This document shows, one piece after another, positions 25,122 to 34,307 of a DNA stretch of 64,000 bases; the first letter of the stretch is position 1, and each line of letters begins with the position of its first letter. The translations under genes and the position numbers were made by a program. Origin of the DNA: a bacterium. Lineage in GTDB: Bacteria; Armatimonadota; Abditibacteriia; Abditibacteriales; Abditibacteriaceae. Under the pieces are notes generated by a model. That model saw only the letters and a program-made list of their open reading frames with translations. It made no database searches and was not told the origin of the DNA. The stretch lies in the NCBI GenBank assembly GCA_004172935.1, contig SDZD01000007.1, forward strand, positions 62,001 to 126,000, written 5' to 3'.

Positions 25122-25910
25122 ATGCCACTCTACGGACGTTTTCTAGTCGACGACGAACCTCGCTTTGCCGAAATCGAACTCGCCGCGCCATCCCAGTTCG
25201 AAGGCGCGACCGCTCACTTTATCAGCGGCGATTTGTTCACCAATCCAACTCGCACTGGCGAAAGCGCTCCGGTCGAATCACTCGAAATCCTGCCGCCGCT
25301 CAATCCCCCCAAGCTGTTCGCCATTGGCCTCAACTACGCCGATCATGCCCGCGAACACGGCAACGTAGTTCCGCCCGAACCCCTCATGTGGTTCAAAGCT
25401 CCTTCGTCGCTTTTGGCGCATGGTGGCACCATCGAGATTCCTTATCCCGAACACCGCACCGACCACGAGGCTGAACTCGCCCTCATCATCGGGCGCCGCT
25501 GCAAGGGCGTTTCCGAAGAAGAAGCCCTCAGCGTCATCTGGGGCATCACCAACGGTCAGGACATCTCCGACCGCAAAATCCAACGCGGCGAATCGCAGTG
25601 GGCGCGTGGCAAAAGCCTCGATACCTTCACTCCGCTCGGCCCGTTCATTTCCACCGACTTCGATCTCAGCCAATTGGGTGTCCAATCCATCCTCAACGGC
25701 GAAGTCAAGCAAGACGGCAATACGCGCGATCTCATGTTCTCGCCCGCCACACTCATCGCCTTCCTCAGCAAAGACATCACCCTCGAACCCGGCGATGTCA
25801 TCCTGACAGGCACACCTGAAGGCGTCAGTCCCATCAAAGATGGCGACGTACTCGAAACCCGCATCGGCGATTTGGTCCCCCTGCGCAATCCCGTTCGCTC
25901 CATCGGCTAA
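25122..25910 (+). CDS. Fumarylacetoacetate hydrolase (FAH) family protein
   Basis: This C-terminal-type FAH domain enzyme is about 262 residues long. The signature runs from KLFAIGLNYADHAREHG through PEPLMWFKAPSSLLAHG, YPEHRTDHEAELALIIGRR (Glu and Glu/Asp metal ligands), TNGQDISDRKIQ and VILTGTPEGV to a short end. Members are Mg-dependent hydrolases, decarboxylases or isomerases (acylpyruvases, 2-hydroxyhepta-2,4-diene-1,7-dioate isomerase). The exact substrate cannot be inferred. ATG at 25122 is preferred to the overlapping GTG at 25104 because AAGGA immediately precedes it, although the spacing is tight. Likely co-transcribed with the Rrf2 regulator. Confidence 0.88.
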   Translation: MPLYGRFLVDDEPRFAEIELAAPSQFEGATAHFISGDLFTNPTRTGESAPVESLEILPPLNPPKLFAIGLNYADHAREHGNVVPPEPLMWFKAPSSLLAHGGTIEIPYPEHRTDHEAELALIIGRRCKGVSEEEALSVIWGITNGQDISDRKIQRGESQWARGKSLDTFTPLGPFISTDFDLSQLGVQSILNGEVKQDGNTRDLMFSPATLIAFLSKDITLEPGDVILTGTPEGVSPIKDGDVLETRIGDLVPLRNPVRSIG

Positions 25911-25929
25911 CCCACATCCTTTCAAACCA

Positions 25930-25960
25930 AAATCCCCGCATTTAACCTGCGGGGATTTTT
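25930..25960. terminator. Bidirectional terminator between FAH and SDR genes
   Basis: AAATCCCCGCA (25930-25940) pairs with TGCGGGGATTT (25948-25958) around TTTAACC. Confidence 0.88.
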
Positions 25961-25973
25961 CATTTGCCTGCTC

Positions 25974-26807
25974 TCACGGCAGAAAATCGAACGAAAAACT
26001 AATCTCTTCCCACTCTTTGGCTTCTTCGCTCCGTCGCCGCGATTCCTCGCCCGCCATCCGAACCGCATCATGCCCCAACAGCAAATGGAGCGGGGGATTC
26101 TCGTTCTCAGCAATATCGAGCGTAATACGCGCGCCCCGTTCGGGATCGCCACTTTCCTGTCCGCTCCTTTTCTCGCGGTACTCCACGAACCAGCCGATGG
26201 TCGCCTGATATTCCTCATCAAGCGGTGCCACCTTCATAGAGGACCCCGCCCAATCGGTGCGAATGCCACCGGGTTCTAAAATCGTGACTTTAATCCCAAA
26301 TGGCGCCACCTCAGCCGCCAAAACTTTGGAAAACCCGGCCACCGCGAATTTCGCCGACTGGTACGCCGCCAAACCGGGTGTGCCCCCATGTCGCCCACCA
26401 ATGGAAGAAACCTGAATGATATGCCCCGCCCGTTGCTTATGCAACTGTGGCAAAACCGCTTTGGTCACATTGTAAACCCCATAGAAATTGGTGTTCATCT
26501 GAGCGTGAAAATCCGCATCTTCCACATGCTCAATCGGCGCCACATTTCCATACCCCGCATTGTTAATCACCACATCAATGCGCCCAAAGGTTTCGATGGC
26601 CTTATCAACCGCCGCCCCGATCTGCCTCACATCGGTAACATCCATCGAAATCGCCAACAACTGCTCTCCCGCATCGGGAAACGCCTTCAGCACGTCCTGC
26701 GCATTGCGTGCAGTAGCAGCAACTTTGTAACCCCTCGCCAGCGCTTCTTTGGCAATCGCAGCGCCTAAGCCCCGCGACGACCCGGTGATAAATACGACTT
26801 TTTCCAT
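25974..26807 (-). CDS. Short-chain dehydrogenase/reductase under MerR-type control
   Basis: This 277-residue classical SDR has TGSSRGLGAAIAKEAL (nucleotide loop), MDVTDV, NNAGYGN, QVSSIGGR (catalytic Ser), YQSAK, and EPGGIRTDW. The long C-terminal tail, with acidic and basic residues, resembles SDRs of the ketoreductase/retinol-dehydrogenase-like group often paired with MerR regulators. Its promoter carries a dyad in an 18-bp spacer and a MerR-family gene lies upstream on the same strand. Cytoplasmic; substrate unknown. Confidence 0.88.
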   Translation of the reverse strand: MEKVVFITGSSRGLGAAIAKEALARGYKVAATARNAQDVLKAFPDAGEQLLAISMDVTDVRQIGAAVDKAIETFGRIDVVINNAGYGNVAPIEHVEDADFHAQMNTNFYGVYNVTKAVLPQLHKQRAGHIIQVSSIGGRHGGTPGLAAYQSAKFAVAGFSKVLAAEVAPFGIKVTILEPGGIRTDWAGSSMKVAPLDEEYQATIGWFVEYREKRSGQESGDPERGARITLDIAENENPPLHLLLGHDAVRMAGEESRRRSEEAKEWEEISFSFDFLP

Positions 26808-26850
26808 GATTTTCTCTTTGGCGAATGGACTTCTCCACCCACTTCAGCAA

Positions 26851-26880
26851 ATTCTAGGAAGTTAGAGTGCTCTAAGTCAA
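26851..26880 (-). promoter_or_regulatory. MerR-type promoter with spacer dyad, before the SDR gene
   Basis: Read leftward: TTGACT (26880-26875) as -35, an 18-bp spacer and TAGAAT (26856-26851) as -10. Between and overlapping them is the perfect dyad TTAGAG-CA-CTCTAA (26862-26875). A dyad inside an overlong spacer is the classic arrangement for MerR-family activation. Confidence 0.65.
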
Positions 26881-27033
26881 TAAGCAAATTTTAGAGCGAT
26901 GGTCTCCTCTCCGTATCGTCATCCTGAGCCTGCTGATTATCTACATCTGCATCTTAAATTCAGTCGCAAAGAGCTATCAATATCCCGCATCCCGCCTCGA
27001 TAATATAGTGCCCTGCTATGAAGCGCTGCTTTT

Positions 27034-27498
27034 CTACCTCTGTATCTTCATCAGCTGTGCGCCGATACGGTGATTAGCTTCCGTTACTGCCTGTATTTTT
27101 TCCGCGTCACCTTCCACCACCGCGTCCCAGTAAGCCATTTTTCCCCGTAAATAACGGCGCCTCAGTTTCAGCCGCTCAATCTCTTTTTCCAACGCCTTAT
27201 CATGCGCCTCAAGCAGAACTTTTTGTTTATAGGCAGCAGATGCTCCTTCTCCAATCAATGCCAGATAATCCCGCATATCCTGAATCGAAAGTCCGCTCTG
27301 CTGTAAACAAGCGATAGCCTCCACCAGAAGCACCAAATCCGGCGGATAGCGCCGGTGGGTGCTACTCCCATCGCGAGGCACAGACGGAATAAGCCCCACC
27401 TTCTCATAAAAACGCAGCGTATGCTCGCTCAACCCACACTGGCGAGACATCTGTTGGATCGTCAAATCCTGAGTCGAAGATTCAGCTGTAATTGGCAT
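27034..27498 (-). CDS. MerR-family transcriptional regulator
   Basis: This 154-residue regulator begins its HTH with LTIQQMSRQCGLSEHTLRFYEKVGLIPSVPRDGSSTHRRYP (described), the typical MerR winged helix with RFYE-GLI. A long dimerisation coiled-coil follows (about 80-125). Metal-binding cysteines of the MerR/CueR kind are absent at the C-terminus, so it belongs to the small-molecule or redox group. The SDR promoter downstream (26851-26880) carries a suitable dyad. It is the probable activator of that SDR; its own promoter is not evident. Confidence 0.88.
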   Translation of the reverse strand: MPITAESSTQDLTIQQMSRQCGLSEHTLRFYEKVGLIPSVPRDGSSTHRRYPPDLVLLVEAIACLQQSGLSIQDMRDYLALIGEGASAAYKQKVLLEAHDKALEKEIERLKLRRRYLRGKMAYWDAVVEGDAEKIQAVTEANHRIGAQLMKIQR

Positions 27499-27517
27499 GT
27501 TGTTTTTATGTTGGGCG

Positions 27518-28099
27518 TTAGTGAATTTTCTCGCCCTTTTCCAGCATCTCGACTAGTTGCCCGATGCGCTTTGCGCGAGTCTCGGCCTTCTTCGCCGTTT
27601 GGATTCGCCAGATAATCGCATAGCGATTCTGCTTGTTAAGCGTCGCGAAAAATTCCTTGGCCTTCTCGTTCTTTTCCAACTCTTCGGCGAAATCACTCGG
27701 CACTTCGGCTTTGCTCGGCGAATCGTAGGCCGCCTCCCAGCGCCCGTCTTGCTGTGCCCGCTCCACTTCCCGAAGCCCCGCTTCCTGCATCAAGCCGCTC
27801 TCAATCAGCCGTGCCACTTTTTCGGTATTAATCTTCGACCACAAACTTCGCGACCTGCGCGGCGTGAATTTCTGAATCCACGAATCCTCGTCGTACTTTT
27901 TTACCTGCCCATCAATCCAGCCGTAGCAAAGCGCCCCATCCATCGCCTCCGCGTACGAAATCGACTCCAATGCCGAAGCCTTCTTCGCGAATCTCATCCA
28001 TATTCCCTGTTCCGACTCGTGATTTTCCTTCAACCACCCGATCCACTCTTCCGGCTTCTCGAACAAAATCACTGGTAACTCGGCCTTTGGCTTTTCCAT
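27518..28099 (-). CDS. YdeI/OmpD-associated family protein
   Basis: This 193-residue cytoplasmic protein has the conserved blocks GIWMRFAKKAS, ISYAEAMDGALCYGWIDGQVKKYDEDSWIQKFTPRR, and SLWSKINTEKVARLIE typical of the YdeI family. YdeI has been linked to resistance to cationic antimicrobial peptides in Salmonella, but the biochemistry is unknown. It lies 19 bp upstream of the MerR-family gene on the same strand, so the two may be co-transcribed. The basis is family pattern recognition, not a database search. Confidence 0.82.
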   Translation of the reverse strand: MEKPKAELPVILFEKPEEWIGWLKENHESEQGIWMRFAKKASALESISYAEAMDGALCYGWIDGQVKKYDEDSWIQKFTPRRSRSLWSKINTEKVARLIESGLMQEAGLREVERAQQDGRWEAAYDSPSKAEVPSDFAEELEKNEKAKEFFATLNKQNRYAIIWRIQTAKKAETRAKRIGQLVEMLEKGEKIH

Positions 28100-28114
28100 A
28101 ATCGCAGTTTCGCT

Positions 28115-28477
28115 TTAGTGCAGCACTTCTATCAAAACCCCGCCCGGCGCCTTGAAATAAAACGTCCACGACCCATGAAATCGGCGCGGCGGCTTCACAT
28201 CGAACCCATCATCCTTCAACCGCTGATTTAATTCATTCACCTTCTCTTCGCTCGGCTGAATGAACCCAATATGAAAGCTAGAAGGGTAATTCACCTCTTT
28301 ATCGCCCTCCGACATTAAAGTCAGCACCATGTCGTTATCATCGAACATCAGGGCAATCCTGTCACTAATTGGTCCTTGGGAAGCAGGTCGCAACCCAAAA
28401 TACTTCGCCAAAAAATCCCGCGCCAACGCCACATCCGTCACCGTCAAATTCAGATGATTAATTTTCACAAACCCCAA
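28115..28477 (-). CDS. VOC-family (glyoxalase-like) protein
   Basis: This 120-residue single-module vicinal oxygen chelate protein has INHLNLTVTDVALARDFLAKYFGLRP (first metal-binding His in HLNL), FHIGFIQPSEEKVNELNQRLKDDGFDV, and a C-terminal FYFKAPGGVLIEV with the Glu ligand. Two such modules dimerise to form the metal site. Substrates in the family range from methylglyoxal to antibiotics, and nothing here decides between them. It is probably in the same transcript as the YdeI-like gene 15 bp downstream. Confidence 0.82.
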   Translation of the reverse strand: MGFVKINHLNLTVTDVALARDFLAKYFGLRPASQGPISDRIALMFDDNDMVLTLMSEGDKEVNYPSSFHIGFIQPSEEKVNELNQRLKDDGFDVKPPRRFHGSWTFYFKAPGGVLIEVLH

Positions 28478-28526
28478 ACGAGCAAAATAAATGCGCCAAC
28501 TCTCTAACGCCCCACGACTGTCCCTT

Positions 28527-28551
28527 GTAAGGGCGAACCTCGTGTTCGCCC
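28527..28551. repeat. Interspersed palindromic repeat, copy B
   Basis: GTAAGGGCGAACC...GTTCGCCC: arms GGGCGAAC (28531-28538) and GTTCGCCC (28544-28551). It belongs to the same family as copies at 17789-17813, 31206-31230 and 34883-34908. Confidence 0.7.
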
Positions 28552-28595
28552 TCTAACTGTTCCCTATCCAATAATAGATTCGGCGCAATATCCCC

Positions 28596-28620
28596 GTAGA
28601 GACGTGCCTCGGCGCGTCTT
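28596..28620. repeat. Interspersed palindromic repeat, variant copy C
   Basis: Begins GTAGAGACGTGCC and ends CGCGTCTT, with arms AGACG and CGTCT. The same variant form recurs at 42346-42370 after ureD. Confidence 0.6.
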
Positions 28621-28710
28621 ACTAATTCAGGTAGCGCCCCTGCTATGTTCGCGAAGGTGGGGTGCCCGACAACGTCAGGGCCATTCTCGTTGGCTGCGGT
28701 TTTATACCGA

Positions 28711-30438
28711 CTAAAACAAAAAGTACCGCTGTGTCATGGGCAACGTGCGCGCAGGTTCGCAGGTCAGTAACTCCCCATCTGCCCTCACTTCGTATGTCTC
28801 AGCGTTAACCTCGATTTTCGGAGTCGCGTTGTTATGAATCATGTCGCTCTTCGCGACTTTGCGACAACCCCGCACAGCCTCCACGCGGCGCGATAGCCCC
28901 AGATTCTGAGCAACCCCCGCATCAATAGCCGCTTGCGAAACAAAAGTCAGCGAGGTCGCGTTCAAAGCCTTGCCGAACGAGGCAAACATCGGCCTTCCCC
29001 ATTGTGGTTGCGGCGTCGGGATGCTGGCGTTCGGGTCGCCCATCTGCGCCCACGCGATAGCGCCACCCTTCAACACCATTTCGGGCTTCACGCCGAAGAA
29101 TGCCGGATTCCACAGCACCAAATCCGCGAATTTCCCGATTTCGATGCTTCCCACCAAGTGCGAAATGCCATGTGTCCTTGCCGGGTTGATGGTGTATTTC
29201 GCGACATAGCGTTTAATACGGGCGTTATCCGAGTTCGCATCGTCGCCCGCGAGCGTGCCGCGCTGCTCCTTCATTTTGTGCGCGGTTTGCCATGTGCGCG
29301 TCACCACTTCGCCAATACGCCCCATCGCCTGCGAGTCCGACGAGATCATCGAGAAAACGCCCAGATCGTGCAGGATGTCTTCGGCAGCGATTGTCTCGCC
29401 GCGAATGCGGCTATCCGCGAAAGCCACATCTTCGGGAATGCGTGCGTCGAGGTGGTGGCACACCATCAACATATCAAGGTGTTCTTCAACCGTGTTAATG
29501 GTAAAAGGCCGCGTTGGGTTGGTAGACGACGGCAACACGTTCGCTTCCGAAGCGATACGGATGATGTCGGGAGCGTGTCCGCCCCCCGCGCCTTCGGTGT
29601 GGTAGGTGTGAATTGTGCGTCCCGCGATGGCGCGAATCGTATCCTCCACAAAGCCCGATTCATTCAACGTATCGGTGTGAATCGCGACTTGAATATCGAA
29701 TTCATCGGCAACCCGCAAACACGAGTCGATGGCGCCGGGAGTGGTGCCCCAGTCCTCATGCAATTTCAGTCCGATAGCTCCCGCCCGCACCTGTTCGCGC
29801 AAAGGTTCGGGAAAACTGGCGTTGCCCTTGCCCGTGAAACCGAAGTTCATCGGAAAGGCTTCGGCGGCTTCCATCATCCGCGCCATGTGCCATGCCCCCG
29901 GAGTGCAGGTTGTTGCCGAAGTGCCCGCCGCTGGCCCGGTGCCCCCACCAATCATGGTGGTGATGCCGCCTGCCGTCGCCACATCAATTTGCTGCGGGCA
30001 AATGAAGTGAATATGCGCGTCGATAGCCCCTGCCGTCACGATGCGGCCTTCCCCCGCGATAACTTCGGTCGAGGCTCCAATGATGAGGCTATGGTCAACC
30101 CCACTCTGAATATCGGGGTTACCTGCCTTACCGATGCCGATAATAACACCATCGCGAATACCAATGTCCGCTTTAACGATGCCCCACCAATCGATAATGA
30201 GGGCGTTAGTGATGACGGTATCGAGCGCGCCATCTGCGCGCGTGGCGCGCGACGATTGCCCCATGCCATCGCGAATCACTTTCCCTCCCCCGAACTTAAC
30301 CTCTTCGCCGTACAGCGTGTAATCGCGCTCAACGCGCGCCCACAGGTTGGTATCGGCCAAACGCACACAGTCGCCAGTAGTTGGGCCATAAGTTGCGGCA
30401 TAAGCCGCGCGATTCATTTGGCTCACAGTTGCTCCCAT
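28711..30438 (-). CDS. ureC: Urease alpha subunit
   Basis: This is the catalytic nickel subunit, which splits urea to ammonia and carbamate. The 575-residue protein contains all active-site residues: His142 and His144 in [13 protein letters not shown], the lysine to be carbamylated (Lys225 in GLKLHEDWG), His254 in [10 protein letters not shown], His280 in [15 protein letters not shown], the flap Cys327-His328 in MVCHHLD, and Asp368 in [10 protein letters not shown]. It overlaps ureB by 16 bp when read from 30438; family alignment would also allow the ATG at 30417, after the ureB stop. It is in an ureABC operon; accessory genes are on the other strand more than 8 kb away. Confidence 0.97.
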   Translation of the reverse strand: MGATVSQMNRAAYAATYGPTTGDCVRLADTNLWARVERDYTLYGEEVKFGGGKVIRDGMGQSSRATRADGALDTVITNALIIDWWGIVKADIGIRDGVIIGIGKAGNPDIQSGVDHSLIIGASTEVIAGEGRIVTAGAIDAHIHFICPQQIDVATAGGITTMIGGGTGPAAGTSATTCTPGAWHMARMMEAAEAFPMNFGFTGKGNASFPEPLREQVRAGAIGLKLHEDWGTTPGAIDSCLRVADEFDIQVAIHTDTLNESGFVEDTIRAIAGRTIHTYHTEGAGGGHAPDIIRIASEANVLPSSTNPTRPFTINTVEEHLDMLMVCHHLDARIPEDVAFADSRIRGETIAAEDILHDLGVFSMISSDSQAMGRIGEVVTRTWQTAHKMKEQRGTLAGDDANSDNARIKRYVAKYTINPARTHGISHLVGSIEIGKFADLVLWNPAFFGVKPEMVLKGGAIAWAQMGDPNASIPTPQPQWGRPMFASFGKALNATSLTFVSQAAIDAGVAQNLGLSRRVEAVRGCRKVAKSDMIHNNATPKIEVNAETYEVRADGELLTCEPARTLPMTQRYFLF

Positions 30439-30776
30439 TCGCTCAAACGAGCGCTCACCGATTCATCGAAAGTCTTTGCTCCCTGGCTCAAGCTGTTCAG
30501 TCCAAAGGTCTCGTGACTCCCGCCAATTTGCACCAGCGTCACTGGTTTCTGCTCGCCGGGTTCAAAGCGAACCGCAGTCCCGGCGGGAATATCGAGCCGC
30601 ATTCCAAACGCTTGCTCTCTATCGAACTGCAAAGCGCGGTTCACCTCAAAAAAGCCATAATGCGAACCGACCTGAATGGGGCGGTCGCCAGTGTTGGTGA
30701 CATCAATGGTAACGCGACGACGCCCTTCGTTAATTTCGATGGCGTCGGGCAATAAACGGTATTCGCCGGGAATCAT
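30423..30776 (-). CDS. ureB: Urease beta subunit
   Basis: This 117-residue protein begins [21 protein letters not shown] and contains [50 protein letters not shown] (described), standard for the structural beta subunit, which lacks active-site residues but holds the trimer together. Its length is usual for a separate beta subunit (not a fused gamma-beta). It starts 7 bp after ureA. Confidence 0.97.
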   Translation of the reverse strand: MIPGEYRLLPDAIEINEGRRRVTIDVTNTGDRPIQVGSHYGFFEVNRALQFDREQAFGMRLDIPAGTAVRFEPGEQKPVTLVQIGGSHETFGLNSLSQGAKTFDESVSARLSEWEQL

Positions 30777-30783
30777 GAGTGGG

Positions 30784-31086
30784 TTATTGAATGGGGTTGT
30801 GGACGGTAACGAGCTTCGTGCCGTCGGGGAAAGTGGCCTCGACCTGAACTTCGTGAATCATTTCAGGCACGCCTTCCATGACCTGTTCGCGCTTCAGGAT
30901 TTCACGGCCCGACGACATCAATTCGGCAACCGTGCGCCCATCGCGCGCGCCTTCCATGATTTCAGCGGTAATGAAGGCCACGCATTCGGGGTAGTTCAGC
31001 TTCAAGCCGCGCTCTAACCGTCGCCGTGCCAAATCAGCAGCGACGACAATGAGCAGTTTTTCTTTTTCGCGCTCAGCCAGGAACAT
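30784..31086 (-). CDS. ureA: Urease gamma subunit
   Basis: This 100-residue protein begins [23 protein letters not shown] and has [24 protein letters not shown] and [16 protein letters not shown], the canonical gamma subunit. I set the start at the ATG at 31086, matching the family; the alternative TTG at 31098 adds four residues. This is the promoter-proximal gene of the ureABC operon, and the 300 bp upstream contains an interspersed palindrome but no promoter I can define. Confidence 0.96.
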   Translation of the reverse strand: MFLAEREKEKLLIVVAADLARRRLERGLKLNYPECVAFITAEIMEGARDGRTVAELMSSGREILKREQVMEGVPEMIHEVQVEATFPDGTKLVTVHNPIQ

Positions 31087-31205
31087 AGATGAACCCAATT
31101 CTACACTCTACCTGTTTCTCTTGCATTTCGGTGTTTACATATAGTTCGTTGGATTCCCCATTCAATGCGCGAAGAGCACCTTGCTCCTAATTCCCTAGAC
31201 CCTTT

Positions 31206-31230
31206 GTAGGGGCGAACCTTGTGTTCGCCC
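31206..31230. repeat. Interspersed palindromic repeat, copy D
   Basis: Same form as copy A: GTAGGGGCGAACC then GTTCGCCC, arms of eight bases. An outer inverted pair, ATTCCCTA and TAGGGAAT, flanks it at about 31190 and 31258, so this copy too lies in a larger fold. The rest of the gap 31087-31385 holds no gene that I can see. Confidence 0.7.
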
Positions 31231-31385
31231 TCAAACAGCTCCCCATCACTAACGAATTAGGGAATCGATGAGCATTCGTCCTATATCCAACAAACTTCCC
31301 ACCCATCCCGAACAAATTTTGTTTTAATAGAATACCTTTCCATCAGCGCGTCTCTAAATAGAGATATTCCAGCCACGTTCGACCC

Positions 31386-33800
31386 ATGAAACCCACGTAT
31401 CGCTCTCTGCCGCCTCGCACAACAAATTCAATTAAACGATTAATTGGTGTCCTGACCCTCGTGTGGTCCACCGGATTGTTGTGTTCATGTGGGCAAGCGC
31501 AGAACGGCCTCACAACTCGCCGTTTCGATTTCGGAGAAGCCATTGCCCTTCAAGACAACTACACGGCGGCGGACATCGGAGCCTTCACAGAGGCACGCGG
31601 CTATGGCTGGCTGCAAACGCAAGATTTGATACTGCGCGACCGCAAAGCCCCCGATAAATTGCACCGCGACTTTGTGTGGGGTAAAACCCCCGCGACTTTT
31701 CGCGTTTCGGGCCTCAAACCGGGCCTCTACAAACTCACCATCATTGCTGGAGATGCCAACTACGGCGACCATAAAACGCGCGTTTCCATCGAAGGTGCCC
31801 CCGCGATGCCGCTACTGGAGCCTGCCATGAGCGAGTTCGCCACACTGACGGCTGCCATTAATTGTGGGACGACTTGCGACATCCGCTTCGATTCGCCGGA
31901 TAACAACTGGAACGTTAACGCCCTGTCGCTGGAGCCGACCACCGAAAACCAACCGCCAACCGTGACTAAAGAACGCATTGATAACGTCGTCTGGGATGTG
32001 CCCAAAGAAGACCCCACGCAGCCGCTGTTAGCTCAATTCCGTAAAGCGGCGGCCCCTAAAGATTTTAAGGCGAGCCAGCTTTCACGTGCCGACTACTTGA
32101 AAATCATCGCGGGCGAGGTTGACTTCTGGAAAACCAAACAAAACGCGGATGGCGCCATCATCGACCCGTACCGCAACGAAGAATGGCAATATTCGACGCC
32201 CGCCTTTGCCCACGCCGCCGCTGCGCTAATCGCGTGGGATAACCGCGCCGATTTGGTGGAAAGCGCCGCCAAGGCGATGGATTGGGCCACCTTGCGTCTC
32301 AGCCAGCGCAAAGCCGCGACCAGTCACGAAGATTTCTATGGCCCGATGTTGGCCCACGCCCTCCCTTTACTCAAGCCGCACGTAACGCCACAGCGAGCAG
32401 CGCAGTGGGAAAACAACCTGAAAAGCATTGACCCCTACAAAACCTATCGAGTCGGCATCGGCGGTTCGAACTGGAACATCGTCGCCCTTTCGGGCGAGGC
32501 CGCATTCCAGAAAATGGGCATTCGCCCCGCCAACAGCGACTATGTGGAACGGTCGCTGGGCGGGCAGATTCAGCATTTTGGCTCAGCCTATGGCCTCTAT
32601 CTCGAAGGTCCGATGGCTTATGACCTATTCCCCCGTCTGTGGCTCAATGATATGTTGGCCGATGGCTACGCCGGACGTTACAAAGCCGAAATTGACGAGA
32701 TGATGCGGCGCGGCGCTATCACCAACCTCTTCATGCAATCGCCTTGGGGCGAATTGCCCGCCGGAGGCCGCAGTGCCCAACATCAGTGGAACGAGGCCGA
32801 ACAGTGCGCCACCTACGAAATTTACGCGGCGAAAGCCCTCAAAGGAGGCGACTCCGAACTCGCGAGCGTTTATAAGCGCGCCGCTCACTTGTCGCTGGCT
32901 TCGATGCAGCGCTGGGTAAGACCCAGCGGCGAGATGCAGATCATCAAGAACTGGGTCGATCCCGCCCAAAACCACGCATACGAAGGCTACTCCGCCCACT
33001 CGCAGTACAACTTGCTTCCCATGTCCATGCTCGCCATCGCCTACGAACACGCGGCCACTACCACGGGCGTCACTGAAAAACCAGCGCCCGCCGATGTCGG
33101 CGGCTTCGTGGTCGATTTGCCCGAACTCCACAAGGTATTCGCGAACGCGAGCGGCACCTACATTGAGTTGGATACCAACGCCGATCATCACTACGATGCG
33201 ACGGGCCTCATCCGTGTCCATATGAAGGGCCTCTCGCCACAACTCGGCCCCAGTGATAGCATTCTGGAACACGCCTCCTACCGAGTCCCAGCCAATAGCC
33301 CGCAAGCGAAAAACACCGCAGTCGGTGTCTCATGGCAGGATAAAGCGGGGGATTGGCATCGCCTCGGCGAACTCAGTGCCGACCAAATCAAAGGTGTGAA
33401 AGTAGAAACGCGCGAATCCACACCGCAACGAGTCGCCTTCGATGTAACTTACGAGGGCGACCTATTCGGCGTCACCCGCATCATCGAGCATTATGTCCTA
33501 ACCAATGATAAAGTCGAACTTTCCACCGAATTAGCGGGCTACAATGGCCCGCTCCGTTATGTCTGGCCTATATTAGCCGACGATGGCAAGACTCCTACGA
33601 CCATTACAACCGCCAATGGCATAGTCAGCGTGTCGCAACCGGGAGGCAAAACTGCGCAAACCTTTGCGCCACAGGGCGCCCAAAGCGTGACCGTCGAAAA
33701 CGAGCGCTACCCCAACCACAATGGTTGGGCGCGTTTGGGTGTCGCCGACTATCCGCGCGGTGGCAAAATCACCCTTGTCATTCAGTCCAAAACGCTTTGA
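31386..33800 (+). CDS. Exported carbohydrate-active enzyme, N-terminal CBM plus alpha/alpha-toroid; family not assigned
   Basis: This 804-residue protein has an export signal with a possible lipobox (GLLCSCGQ). Residues about 45-180 read like the galactose-binding/malectin-like module seen in rhamnogalacturonan-acting enzymes: RFDFGEAIALQDNYTAADIGAF, GYGWL, DRKAPDKLHRDFVWG, TFRVSGLKPGLYKLTIIAGDANY. Residues about 235-560 are helix-rich with repeated aromatic/Asp patterns (SAYGLYLEGPMAYDLFPRLW, SAQHQWNEAEQCATYEIYA) of an (alpha/alpha) toroid, and the last 230 residues look like a beta-sandwich. That layout resembles heparinase II/III-like or related polysaccharide lyases, but I do not recognise a family. 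It stands near the GH78 rhamnosidase gene, supporting rhamnose-containing polysaccharide breakdown. Its last 19 bp overlap the facing DinB-like gene. Confidence 0.6.
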   Translation: MKPTYRSLPPRTTNSIKRLIGVLTLVWSTGLLCSCGQAQNGLTTRRFDFGEAIALQDNYTAADIGAFTEARGYGWLQTQDLILRDRKAPDKLHRDFVWGKTPATFRVSGLKPGLYKLTIIAGDANYGDHKTRVSIEGAPAMPLLEPAMSEFATLTAAINCGTTCDIRFDSPDNNWNVNALSLEPTTENQPPTVTKERIDNVVWDVPKEDPTQPLLAQFRKAAAPKDFKASQLSRADYLKIIAGEVDFWKTKQNADGAIIDPYRNEEWQYSTPAFAHAAAALIAWDNRADLVESAAKAMDWATLRLSQRKAATSHEDFYGPMLAHALPLLKPHVTPQRAAQWENNLKSIDPYKTYRVGIGGSNWNIVALSGEAAFQKMGIRPANSDYVERSLGGQIQHFGSAYGLYLEGPMAYDLFPRLWLNDMLADGYAGRYKAEIDEMMRRGAITNLFMQSPWGELPAGGRSAQHQWNEAEQCATYEIYAAKALKGGDSELASVYKRAAHLSLASMQRWVRPSGEMQIIKNWVDPAQNHAYEGYSAHSQYNLLPMSMLAIAYEHAATTTGVTEKPAPADVGGFVVDLPELHKVFANASGTYIELDTNADHHYDATGLIRVHMKGLSPQLGPSDSILEHASYRVPANSPQAKNTAVGVSWQDKAGDWHRLGELSADQIKGVKVETRESTPQRVAFDVTYEGDLFGVTRIIEHYVLTNDKVELSTELAGYNGPLRYVWPILADDGKTPTTITTANGIVSVSQPGGKTAQTFAPQGAQSVTVENERYPNHNGWARLGVADYPRGGKITLVIQSKTL

Positions 33801-34288
33801 TACACGGTGAAGGCTTTGCGCCAATCCATGATCTGGCGCAAATGATAGGAATCATGGAGCGGAACCAGCGTCACCAACGCCTCGACGGTCATGTGCCCGA
33901 TTCGAGGATGAAAGCAAACCCGCTCCCACTGCTCTGGTGTCAGCCCGCGAAGGAATTCATTCATCTGTGCGCGGCTCTGATGAAAAAGGCGTAACTGCTC
34001 CGCGACATTCGAGTGGGCGTAATCGAGTTCAAGCGCCCGTTCACCTTCATCATATTCTCTGATGGTGGGCATGTTTTCCTCCACGGTCTGCTTCATGCGC
34101 CCAAGGAAAATGCTGTCCCAGTCGGCCAAATGCGCCACGATTTCGCGAATAGAAAAGCGGTCAGGCGCCGCCAGAAAATCAGCTTCCTCTTCGGTGATTC
34201 CTTGTAAAAGGTGACTAACGAGATCGGGGCTGGAGTTGAGTGCCGAGAACAGGTAGCTGCGGGCACCCGCATGGTGAACGAGCATCAT
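33782..34288 (-). CDS. DinB-like four-helix-bundle protein
   Basis: This roughly 168-residue protein is of the DinB/YfiT superfamily. It has FSIREIVAHLADWDSIFLGRM (first His), and LVPLHDSYHLRQIMDW with an HxxxH pair, giving three His for a metal site. Members include thiol-dependent transferases and proteins of unknown role. I place the start at the double ATG near 34288; the open frame reaches 34384 but runs into the gene upstream. Its C-terminus overlaps the end of the facing CAZyme gene by 19 bp. Confidence 0.78.
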   Translation of the reverse strand: MMLVHHAGARSYLFSALNSSPDLVSHLLQGITEEEADFLAAPDRFSIREIVAHLADWDSIFLGRMKQTVEENMPTIREYDEGERALELDYAHSNVAEQLRLFHQSRAQMNEFLRGLTPEQWERVCFHPRIGHMTVEALVTLVPLHDSYHLRQIMDWRKAFTVYQSVLD

Positions 34289-34307
34289 TGTACAACGTAG
34301 GTATTGG

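Noticed and set aside
28933..30516. 527-codon open frame on the plus strand over ureC and ureB
   Set aside because: It lies fully antisense to strongly conserved urease genes and its translation has biased, His/Arg-rich composition without domains; it is a by-product of GC-rich codon usage.
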